Part shown: positions 1 through 5,105 of the stretch, piece after piece
Position numbering within the stretch: the first letter of the stretch is position 1
Layout of the letters: the number at the start of each line of letters is the position of its first letter
Source of the DNA: an uncultured bacterium
GTDB taxonomy: Bacteria; Eisenbacteria; RBG-16-71-46; CAIMUX01
Length of the DNA: 5,105 bases
Direction of reading: 5' to 3'
NCBI GenBank assembly: GCA_946886185.1
Contig: CAMPIC010000268.1
Span: 1 to 5,105 of the forward strand
The notes under the pieces: model-generated
Databases searched by the model: none
What the model was told of the DNA's origin: nothing
The model's input: only the letters and a program-made list of their open reading frames with translations
Position numbers and translations under genes: made by a program

Positions 1-919
1 GTCGGGAGCCCGAACGATCCCCCAACGCGAGCATTCCGCGAAATTCGCCGTCGGAAGTCGCCGGGACGATCAGACTGAGGCCGGCTGCCGCGAGCCGCCC
101 CACCTCCTCATGCACATCGGGAAAGCTTTCCAGCTCGCGCAGCGGGATCGGCCTGCCCAAAGTGCGCACGAGATGGAGGAGCGCGCTGTCCCGCGCGAAA
201 CGAAGACCTCTCCGCGCGGACTCCGGAACGCCGCGCGACACTTCCAGCTCGCATCCTCGATCGGCTGCGAGAAGCAACGCCAGGCGGCGAAACTCGAGCC
301 GGCCCACCGCCGCCACCACGAATCGCTCCACCAGCTCGTCCAGCGTGGTGGGCTCGTGCAGCTCCAACACTTTGGTGACCAGATTGCCGACGCGATTCAA
401 GCTCTCCGCCATCTCGTTCTGCATCTGCAGCAGCGTGTCCCGGCTCTTGCGCACTTCCGCCTCGAGCACCTGGTTGCGCAATCGCAAGAGGGTGCAATCG
501 CGCGAGCGGTCGAGGATCCGGCGGACCCGAAGGATGAGCTCGCGAGGCGAGAACGGCTTGGTGACGTAGTCGTCGGCCCCGAATCGCAATCCCTGGAGAC
601 GCGCTTCGGTGGCGGCGTTGGCGGAGATCAGGATCACCGGCAGGTCGGAAATCCGCGGATCTTTCCGGACCTCTTGCAAGACGTCGAGACCTCCCCGCTT
701 GGGAAGCCGGACGTCGAGCACCACCAGATCGGGCGGATGGGCGAGCAACTGCTCCAGCGCAGTCTCGCCGTCAAACGCGGTCTGCACGTCATAGCCGCGC
801 CCGCCCAGAGTGATCTGCAGCAGTTCCACGACGCGCACGTCGTCATCGACCACCAGCAGCGTTTCGCGGCGCGCCTTGTCCGGCGCGATGTTCTCCGAAG
901 CGGAGATGTCTTCCGTCAC
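1..919 (-). CDS. Response regulator: receiver + coiled coil + GAF-like domain (partial, C-terminus beyond the left edge)
   Basis: Cytoplasmic phosphorylation-controlled signalling protein; 306 residues lie in the window and the frame is open at base 1. Residues about 19-137 form a complete receiver domain: acidic pocket D25-D27 (LLVVDDD), phosphoacceptor D69 (VVLDVRLP), switch residue S99 (LISAN), and K121 in the TKPF motif. Residues about 144-185 look like a coiled-coil connector (LRNQVLEAEVRKSRDTLLQM). From about 190 onward there is a GAF-like domain (LDELVERFVVAAVG... to GMLALGDRSGS) that continues off the edge. No DNA-binding domain is seen; what follows GAF (GGDEF, kinase, HD-GYP, nothing) is unknown. 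The GTG start is chosen because GGAG lies 7 bases upstream (927-930). An in-frame ATG at 974-976 would add 19 non-receiver-like residues and has a poorer ribosome site. It lies 234 bases downstream of the pseudo-receiver gene on the same strand, so it may share its operon or have its own promoter. The receiver is certain; the GAF call is moderately sure. Confidence 0.92.
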   Translation of the reverse strand, partial: MTEDISASENIAPDKARRETLLVVDDDVRVVELLQITLGGRGYDVQTAFDGETALEQLLAHPPDLVVLDVRLPKRGGLDVLQEVRKDPRISDLPVILISANAATEARLQGLRFGADDYVTKPFSPRELILRVRRILDRSRDCTLLRLRNQVLEAEVRKSRDTLLQMQNEMAESLNRVGNLVTKVLELHEPTTLDELVERFVVAAVGRLEFRRLALLLAADRGCELEVSRGVPESARRGLRFARDSALLHLVRTLGRPIPLRELESFPDVHEEVGRLAAAGLSLIVPATSDGEFRGMLALGDRSGSR

Positions 920-1153
920 GTGGCTTCTCCAAAAACTGGATCGAGAGATTGGATCCGCCCCGTCCTGGGTCGGCATCCCGCCTGAAGGGCAGGTTCCTAC
1001 CCAGGTTTCGGCCCCTGCCAGGGGGATCTCCAGAGGAACGCGCGACCGGGAGGGGCCGTGCAGCTTTCCTGCGCGCTTCGCTCCGAGTTCTTCGGGGAAC
1101 GCGCCACATCGAACGGACGCCGGGTGTGGAGGCTCAAATCGAGATGGGGAATT
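920..1153. other. Intergenic gap between the pseudo-receiver gene and the response regulator gene
   Basis: These 234 bases lie between the TAA of the upstream gene (1156-1154) and the GTG at 919. I see no hairpin followed by a T run on the minus strand, so no intrinsic terminator; readthrough into the response regulator is plausible. A 6-bp inverted repeat, GGCAGG (988-993) and CCTGCC (1014-1019), sits near the regulator end. A degenerate -24/-12-like match (1003-988, minus strand) overlaps it. No RNA gene or riboswitch is recognised. Confidence 0.5.
927..930 (-). promoter_or_regulatory. Shine-Dalgarno GGAG of the response regulator gene
   Basis: Read on the minus strand, GGAG is followed by 7 bases and then GTG at 919-917. 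This spacing favours the GTG over the in-frame ATG at 976-974, before which the nearest purine run (AGGCGGG) abuts the start. Confidence 0.6.
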
Positions 1154-2881
1154 TTACGCAGTCGGACGAGGATCCGAATTGGGCACCCGGAGGTAGCCGA
1201 GAAGCTCGCGCGATTCTTCCTCGGTGAACGGGAAGTGCAGTCGGGGAGCCCGGCCGAGAACTCCTTCAGGGGTTGCCTGCCCCGGACGAAGTCGCGATCC
1301 GAGCACCACGACGCGAGAGCCGGACGCGACCAGTTCGTGCAGCCTCTCCTGCGCCGACTCCGAAAAGGGACCGGTAGGTTCGACGAACAGCACGTCGGGC
1401 GATTGCCCCTGGAGTCGGCGAAACAGGTTCTGCGGCTGCGCCTCTTCCTCGACGCTCCAACCCGCGCTGCGCAGCATCCGCACGACCGCGACACGCGCCG
1501 GGAGATAATGGACCGCCACGAGCGCATGCGGAATGGAGCGACGACCGCCGTTCAAACGACTGGGAAGGATCTTCTCTTCCACTTCCTGCTCCACCAAGCC
1601 GTTCGCGCTGCCCCGTGCGGTGGTATCTTCGGCGCCGTGCGGAGAGATCGCTCGCGCCGACTCATCGGAGGCCGTTTCGCAACTGCTGTCGAGCGGTGTT
1701 CGTTGCTCATCGTGGAGCTCCGCCAGTCCTGCATCGAGATCGTTCTCCTCGCACGGGTCCTCGACGGAGGTCGAAAGATCGCGAGCCTCGACTGTCTCGG
1801 AGGAACCTGAGGAGTCAATCGTTTCGGAAGGCGCGGAGACATTCGCCGACTCGGGAGCAGCAGTTGCGTTCACCGCCTCGGTAGGCGGATCGCTGGCCAC
1901 TTCCGGTTTGCCGGGTAATGCATCGTAGATGGAGTCCACTTCGTTCTGCGGCGCATCGGATGCATCGGCAAGATCGGATGCTTCGATAGATGCAAATGCG
2001 CCCGCATCCTCCGTAATCGCACCTGCGTTATCTTGGGAATCACTGCCACCGGAAGACGACTCGTCCGCTCGCGCTGGAGGCACGGGAATAGGGGGAGTCT
2101 GCGCGCTTCGCTGGGACCGCATTTCGACGATGAAGTCTCCCAGCGAAAGCAGGACCGGACGGGGATCGGATCCCTCGGACCGAGGATGGATCACGAAATC
2201 GATCGAACGATCCACCGCCCCGTCGATCGTCACGATTCCGCCAATGCGTGCGCACGACAACGTCGCGGGGCCGCCGTCCTGCGTCCAGACGAGCGAGTAC
2301 GGCTCCTCCTCTCGATCCACTTGCAAGATCGCTCCCAGGGAGAATCGATACTCGCTCTCCTGGGGAAGCTCGACTTCTTCGGAGAGAGCGACGCGCTCCA
2401 CGTGATCCCAAGGAAAGCCGACCCAAGTGTCCGCCTGCCCGAGCAGCAGCAACGGCACCTCCGCCACCCAGGCCGGATCCTCGGTCTCACTTTCCGTGGC
2501 GGGCTCGCGTTCGGCCGGTGTCTCGGTCGTCTCGTGTTCAGAGGATGTCTCGGTCGTCTCTCCCACACTCGCCTGTGCGGGCTCCGAGATGGGTGTACTC
2601 GAAGATACGGCGGGTTCCCAGGGCAACGGCTCCACTTGTTCCATGGACGCGAACGAGGACGGCTCCATCGGTTGCGCCGATGCCGGGGATGACGGTGCCG
2701 CGTGCTCCATCGGCGCGGAAAACGGAGGCTCCACAAATTCCGTCGGCGCGGGAGTGGGTGGCTCCGGCTGGTCCGCCGACTCGTCCAAGGAACGCTCCAG
2801 CCGGCGAAGGAGATCGAGCTCGACTTCTCGATGGCGGATCCAGGTTTCGATCAGACTCTTCCACAGCTCGCGCTCGTTCAT
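1154..2881 (-). CDS. Multidomain protein: acidic linkers, possible CheW-like domain, C-terminal pseudo-receiver
   Basis: A 575-residue cytosolic protein without signal peptide or membrane segment. Residues 1-34 are a charged amphipathic helix (NERELWKSLIETW). Residues 35-138 are a Pro/Ser/Thr/Glu-rich linker with one Arg (R125) and no Lys, probably disordered. Residues about 140-255 form a beta-rich folded segment (VPLLLLGQADTWVGFPWDHV...) whose pattern resembles CheW or the CheA C-terminal domain; this is tentative. Residues about 256-448 are a second acidic linker rich in Ala, Ser, Asp and Glu. Residues about 452-566 match a receiver fold, but the acidic pocket is replaced by H458-Y459, the phosphoacceptor by E501 (PDVLFVEP) and the conserved Lys by F550 (HFPF), so it cannot be phosphorylated in the usual way. 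The ATG is chosen because it overlaps the preceding stop as ATGA (2881-2878), indicating translational coupling with the membrane protein. A longer reading upstream would lie entirely inside the neighbouring gene. Probable role: a scaffold or adaptor in membrane signalling (inference). Confidence 0.88.
   Translation of the reverse strand: MNERELWKSLIETWIRHREVELDLLRRLERSLDESADQPEPPTPAPTEFVEPPFSAPMEHAAPSSPASAQPMEPSSFASMEQVEPLPWEPAVSSSTPISEPAQASVGETTETSSEHETTETPAEREPATESETEDPAWVAEVPLLLLGQADTWVGFPWDHVERVALSEEVELPQESEYRFSLGAILQVDREEEPYSLVWTQDGGPATLSCARIGGIVTIDGAVDRSIDFVIHPRSEGSDPRPVLLSLGDFIVEMRSQRSAQTPPIPVPPARADESSSGGSDSQDNAGAITEDAGAFASIEASDLADASDAPQNEVDSIYDALPGKPEVASDPPTEAVNATAAPESANVSAPSETIDSSGSSETVEARDLSTSVEDPCEENDLDAGLAELHDEQRTPLDSSCETASDESARAISPHGAEDTTARGSANGLVEQEVEEKILPSRLNGGRRSIPHALVAVHYLPARVAVVRMLRSAGWSVEEEAQPQNLFRRLQGQSPDVLFVEPTGPFSESAQERLHELVASGSRVVVLGSRLRPGQATPEGVLGRAPRLHFPFTEEESRELLGYLRVPNSDPRPTA
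1955..1981. repeat. Short 18-base-period repeat in the second acidic linker
   Basis: ATCGGATGC occurs at 1955-1963 and 1973-1981 on the + strand. In the minus-strand gene this gives the repeated ASD in ASDLADASDA (residues 301-310). It is a short low-complexity duplication inside the coding sequence, not a mobile element. Confidence 0.5.
2520..2560. repeat. Two 14-base direct repeats inside the acidic linker
   Basis: The + strand word GTCTCGGTCGTCTC occurs at 2520-2533 and 2547-2560, a 27-base period. On the coding (minus) strand this encodes two copies of ETTET nine residues apart (residues about 108-121). It suggests the linker grew by small in-frame duplications. Confidence 0.7.
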
Positions 2882-3870
2882 CGGTCCCTCACCTCGTCCA
2901 ACCTCCTCGCGAGACTCCCCACCCTCTCCACCAAGCTGCTCCACGATTCGAGCATCCGCGTCAGTTCGGACGAATGACCGTTGCGCCGCGCCGATTCGAT
3001 TTCCTGGGTCGCGATGTCGATGGTGCGATCCATCTCGTCCACCTCGCGCGCGAACCGTTGATAGATCTCCCCGGCCTGGGGGGGCCGAGCTCGTTCCGCC
3101 TCCAGACTCCACACCGTGCCCAATCGCCGGAGCCGCGACAAGGAGTTGCGCATCTGGAGAACCGATTCCATTCGGGGCGAGGATGGACCGTGCCCGTTGG
3201 TCGATTCGGGAGTGAGCGTCTCCTCGGCGATTCGGTCGAGCGGCCCTCGAAGCTGCTCCGCTTCCGCGCGCAGCTCTTCCACTCGCTCCCGCAGCTCCGT
3301 GAAGAACGAGAGCAGCCGCGTCCGGTTGGCTTCCATCACCTCGAGGATCGGCTCGAGCCTACCGGGCTCCGCCAGGGAGACGGGGAGCGCGATTCCGTGC
3401 TGGGCGGTACGCTGCAGCTCCTGCCGGAGGCAATCGATGCTGGTGCGCTGCGACTCCAGCTCCGCCAGCGCCTTCGCGCCCGCCTGGTTCTGCTGTACGA
3501 GAGCGTTCACCTTCCGGTAGAGCTGGAACACTTCCCAGTCGCGATTGTGGAGGAAGACCGATCGGCCGCTGGTGAGCTCTCCGGAATCCGCCAGACGGAG
3601 CAACGCGCGGATCGGCCGTGAGACCCTGTCCGCGATGAGAAAGCCGCAGGCCGCCGCGAGCACGAGCGAAATCGCGATGAGGGCGGCTCCACCGATCCGG
3701 AGGGCGATCCGCACTCCCTCCACGCCCAGACCCTGGCTCTCCAGGACGTATTCCACGAAGAGGAAGTAGCTCGTCCCGAGCACCAACACCGGAAGCGCGA
3801 CCCAGATCGCGAGACGGAGACGCAGACTCCCTCGCGGAGGGGCGTCGGAGCGAGGGTGCGAACCGTTCAT
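2878..3870 (-). CDS. Inner-membrane HAMP-like coiled-coil protein without a recognisable output domain
   Basis: A 330-residue protein with two predicted membrane helices, residues about 19-43 (IWVALPVLVLGTSYFLFVEY) and 57-80 (GGAALIAISLVLAAACGFL), joined by a loop of only about a dozen residues. TM2 runs into a HAMP-like segment, about 78-130: DRVSRPIRALLRLADSG with the typical Pro (P86), a connector, then a second helix (FQLYRKVNALVQQ). Residues about 132-160, 172-218 and 233-328 are heptad-like coiled coils, including ELRERVEELRAEAEQL. No histidine-kinase H box, ATPase motif, GGDEF or chemoreceptor signalling tip is visible, so it should signal through partners. The ATG at 3870 is chosen over a TTG 21 codons upstream because GGAGG lies 7 bases before it. 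The positive residues after the start (RGSLRLR) suit a cytoplasmic N-terminus. Its TGA overlaps the next gene's ATG, so the partner is probably the CheW-like/pseudo-receiver protein. It could also be a degenerate chemoreceptor or sensor-kinase relic. Confidence 0.88.
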   Translation of the reverse strand: MNGSHPRSDAPPRGSLRLRLAIWVALPVLVLGTSYFLFVEYVLESQGLGVEGVRIALRIGGAALIAISLVLAAACGFLIADRVSRPIRALLRLADSGELTSGRSVFLHNRDWEVFQLYRKVNALVQQNQAGAKALAELESQRTSIDCLRQELQRTAQHGIALPVSLAEPGRLEPILEVMEANRTRLLSFFTELRERVEELRAEAEQLRGPLDRIAEETLTPESTNGHGPSSPRMESVLQMRNSLSRLRRLGTVWSLEAERARPPQAGEIYQRFAREVDEMDRTIDIATQEIESARRNGHSSELTRMLESWSSLVERVGSLARRLDEVRDR

Positions 3871-3877
3871 CCCGATT

Positions 3878-3882
3878 CCTCC
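3878..3882 (-). promoter_or_regulatory. Shine-Dalgarno GGAGG of the HAMP-like membrane protein gene
   Basis: On the minus strand GGAGG is followed by 7 bases (AATCGGG) and then ATG at 3870-3868. This strong site decides the start, rejecting the in-frame TTG at 3933. Confidence 0.8.
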
Positions 3883-3916
3883 GCCGAACGGGGCGCTTTG
3901 CACGGGAAGCGCGCGC

Positions 3917-3967
3917 TGCACTGCAGGATGCAATCACGAGGAACTCATCGGCGCGAGGGGGAATGCA
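3917..3967. repeat. Cluster of TGCA words in the divergent intergenic region
   Basis: The self-complementary word TGCA occurs at 3917-3920, 3922-3925, 3929-3932 and 3964-3967. The first three form overlapping small palindromes (TGCA-C-TGCA and TGCA-GGA-TGCA). The group lies 100-145 bases upstream of the predicted sigma-54 start site, within the usual range for activator binding sites, and also just upstream of the leftward membrane-protein gene. A regulatory role is inference only. Confidence 0.3.
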
Positions 3968-4034
3968 TGCGGAGAGGACGATGGAAGGCGTATCCTGAAG
4001 GGAGCCCCCGACGTCCACTCTCCGGGATCAATCC

Positions 4035-4050
4035 TGGCACACGCGTTGCT
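4035..4050 (+). promoter_or_regulatory. Sigma-54 (RpoN) -24/-12 promoter
   Basis: The bases TGGCACACGCGTTGCT match the known sigma-54 consensus TGGCAC-N5-TTGCW at every specified core position. The invariant GG (4036-4037) and GC (4048-4049) are correctly separated by 10 bases, and the preceding base is a pyrimidine (C4034). Transcription would start near 4060-4062 and run rightward into the GTG-started gene at 4135. Such promoters need an AAA+ enhancer-binding activator, none of which is encoded in this window. Confidence 0.82.
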
Positions 4051-4061
4051 GCAATCGCGCT

Positions 4062-4101
4062 GATCGGCCCCCGACCGGTAAAGGGTACCACAGGGGGAAT
4101 C
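4062..4101 (+). promoter_or_regulatory. Possible hairpin in the 5' leader of the sigma-54-driven gene
   Basis: Immediately after the predicted transcription start, CCCCC (4068-4072) can pair with GGGGG (4093-4097). GGTA (4077-4080) can pair with TACC (4086-4089) around the loop AAGGG. GAT (4062-4064) and ATC (4099-4101) could add a basal stem. It resembles no riboswitch class I know, and no T run follows, so it is not an intrinsic terminator. It may affect mRNA stability or be chance in GC-rich DNA. Confidence 0.3.
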
Positions 4102-4122
4102 TCCGGTGTAGCGCGCGATGAC

Positions 4123-4127
4123 GGGAG
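4123..4127 (+). promoter_or_regulatory. Shine-Dalgarno GGGAG of the 266-residue protein gene
   Basis: GGGAG is followed by 7 bases and then GTG at 4135-4137. This places the start at GTG; the in-frame reading upstream would begin before the sigma-54 promoter and inside the opposing gene. Confidence 0.65.
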
Positions 4128-4134
4128 TTCACAC

Positions 4135-4935
4135 GTGACGGCGAGAGAGCACTACCTGGAATTGCCGACGACCGATCGGGACCTCCGCCCCACCTATCTC
4201 TTCATGATGAAGTGCCTGCTCTACAGCAGGATGGAAACGGGCCTGGTCTCGAACAAGGACTACTACGACGAGGATGTGAACGTCTACATCGCGCATCTCC
4301 TCAACTCGTTCATCCAACCCGATTTCATCGAGCGCGCCCGCCCGTACCTCAGCAAGTACGACACCGAGGTGTTCCACCGGCTTTCGGATTCCCGCGATGC
4401 CCGGCTCAAGTACATGCTCTACAAGACCAACGCGGACTTCCTGCTGGTGTCGCTCGGCATCTTCGACAATCCCGATCTCCATCTCGCGGACGGGCTTCCC
4501 TCCCCCCCGGCCACTCCGGAGAGGCTGCATCTCCGGCCGAGCGAGGAAGCGCACATCGGACGCGGGCGCACCTACTACCGGTTCGCCTACTCCTACAGCC
4601 AGAAGCTGCACGGCCGGAACCAGGCGATCAGCGAAGTGCTGGAGAAGCTGAGTCAGGGATTCGACAAGTACCTGCGAATCCTGGCCCACATGCGCGGAGA
4701 GTATCTCGACCTGCTGCAGCGACTCTCGCGCGGCGAGATCTACCACCTCGAGCGAGTGGTGAACGAATCGCAGCGCGAGGAGGAGGTCCGGAAAAAGCAG
4801 GACGCTCTGCTCGATCTCTACCTCGAATGGAAGCAGGATCCGTCCAAGGAAGAGTCCCGCTCGCGCATGCAGCAGCTCGTCTCCGAGATCCGGGAAATCG
4901 ATCCCGAGTTCCGATTCGACGTTCCGGGTCTCTGA
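4135..4935 (+). CDS. Unrecognised cytosolic, mostly helical protein under a sigma-54 promoter
   Basis: A 266-residue protein with no signal peptide, membrane helix or enzyme motif that I can recognise. The frame has strong G/C at third positions and a plausible composition. The N-terminal half (about 18-110) is compact, with clusters of aromatic residues: PTYLFMMKCLLYSRMETG, KDYYDEDVNVYIAHLLNSF, ARLKYMLYKTNADFLLVSLGIF. A proline-rich turn follows (LPSPPATPERLHLRP, 121-135), then a YYRFAYSYS segment (147-155). Two long helical stretches come next, about 158-200 and 201-230, the second with a charged coiled-coil look (VVNESQREEEVRKKQDALL). The tail ends EFRFDVPGL. GTG is preferred because GGGAG sits 7 bases upstream and because the sigma-54 promoter lies only about 85 bases before it. 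The gene is divergent from the membrane-signalling operon; the shared intergenic region hints at linked regulation, not proven. I give no function. Confidence 0.85.
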   Translation: MTAREHYLELPTTDRDLRPTYLFMMKCLLYSRMETGLVSNKDYYDEDVNVYIAHLLNSFIQPDFIERARPYLSKYDTEVFHRLSDSRDARLKYMLYKTNADFLLVSLGIFDNPDLHLADGLPSPPATPERLHLRPSEEAHIGRGRTYYRFAYSYSQKLHGRNQAISEVLEKLSQGFDKYLRILAHMRGEYLDLLQRLSRGEIYHLERVVNESQREEEVRKKQDALLDLYLEWKQDPSKEESRSRMQQLVSEIREIDPEFRFDVPGL

Positions 4936-5105
4936 CCGCGGCTCCAGGGTCGACGTCCGGCGAGGCGTCGCAGGGGCCGTCGCGTTCCGTATCGCTCCGA
5001 TCATCCCCGGCCGCCCCCACGCCAACCCCACCATTTTTGCAAAATCGGTTTGCGCCCTCAGCTTCCACGGCGCCGCGGCGTTCTCGAACCGTTCTTGCAA
5101 CTCGC
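4936..5105. other. Right-edge region without a convincing gene
   Basis: These 170 bases carry no frame with convincing coding character on either strand. They hold the hairpin at 4951-4970, a C-rich run (about 5006-5032) and the 10-bp perfect palindrome TTTTGCAAAA (5035-5044), which stands out as AT-rich in GC-rich surroundings. It may be the promoter region of a gene beyond the edge. Confidence 0.4.
4951..4970 (+). terminator. GC-rich hairpin just after the stop codon, no T run
   Basis: CGACGTC (4951-4957) can pair with GGCGTCG (4964-4970), with one G-T pair, around a 6-base loop, 15 bases after the TGA at 4933-4935. The following bases (CAGGGGCC) contain no T tract, so it is not a canonical intrinsic terminator. 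It could be a 3'-end protecting hairpin, or chance. Confidence 0.3.

Noticed and set aside
110..985. Long + strand open frame opposite the response regulator
   Set aside because: It is antisense to an intact receiver domain with all catalytic residues; its product is rich in His, Gln and Arg with no family signature. It is the usual mirror of a high-GC gene.
988..1019. Sequence on the minus strand reminiscent of a B12-box (AGGAACCTGCC)
   Set aside because: None of the other conserved cobalamin riboswitch elements are present and the downstream gene is a signalling regulator, so the resemblance is taken as chance.
2882..3112. Upstream in-frame extension of the 575-residue protein
   Set aside because: It would lie wholly within the coding sequence of the membrane protein and adds Gly/Arg-rich noise; the ATGA overlap start is far more natural.
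2248..3621. A 457-codon + strand open frame across the two minus-strand genes
   Set aside because: It spans the ATGA junction of two real genes, has an Arg/Pro/Ser-heavy composition and no recognisable domain; a high-GC antisense artefact.
3871..3933. TTG-started 21-residue extension of the membrane protein
   Set aside because: The ATG at 3870 has GGAGG at ideal spacing, and the extra residues (HPAVQRALPVQSAPFGGGIG) do not look like part of the protein.
4118..4138. Six-codon mini-frame (ATG to TGA) whose stop overlaps the GTG start of the 266-residue gene
   Set aside because: It has no good ribosome site of its own, and a frame this short occurs easily by chance; worth noting only if ribosome profiling shows occupancy.
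4129..5100. A 323-codon minus-strand open frame opposite the 266-residue gene
   Set aside because: The + strand frame has the sigma-54 promoter, a ribosome site and better codon-position bias. The minus frame is rich in Val, Leu, Glu and Arg repeats typical of an antisense reading.

Overview
The window is GC-rich (about 60-65% by eye) and gene-dense, with a strong G/C bias at third codon positions and GTG as well as ATG starts. It looks like chromosomal DNA of a high-GC bacterium that uses sigma-54 and has an inner membrane bearing HAMP-type signalling proteins. The phylum cannot be fixed from the sequence. No rRNA, tRNA, CRISPR array, transposase or phage gene is visible.

Three genes lie on the minus strand, transcribed right to left. 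The first (3870..2878) encodes a two-helix inner-membrane protein with a HAMP-like segment and long cytoplasmic coiled coils, but no kinase or methyl-accepting output domain. Its stop overlaps the next start (ATGA), so gene two (2881..1154) is very probably translationally coupled. Gene two encodes a 575-residue protein: a short N-terminal helix, an acidic Pro/Ser-rich linker, a possible CheW-like beta domain, a second acidic linker, and a C-terminal receiver-like domain. That domain has Glu at the phosphoacceptor position and lacks the conserved Lys. After a 234-base gap comes a response regulator (919 to beyond the left edge) with an intact receiver, a coiled coil and the start of a GAF-like domain. 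Together they suggest a chemosensory-like or two-component-like signalling module at the membrane. The architecture is unusual and the output is not visible.

The divergent intergenic region (3871-4134) carries a consensus match to a sigma-54 -24/-12 promoter (4035-4050), directed rightward. It is followed by a leader of about 74 bases that can fold, and then by a GTG-started gene (4135-4935) for a 266-residue, largely helical cytosolic protein that I do not recognise. No sigma-70 or sigma-54 promoter stands out for the leftward operon. The last 170 bases hold no convincing gene, only a GC-rich hairpin just after the stop codon and an AT-rich palindrome.
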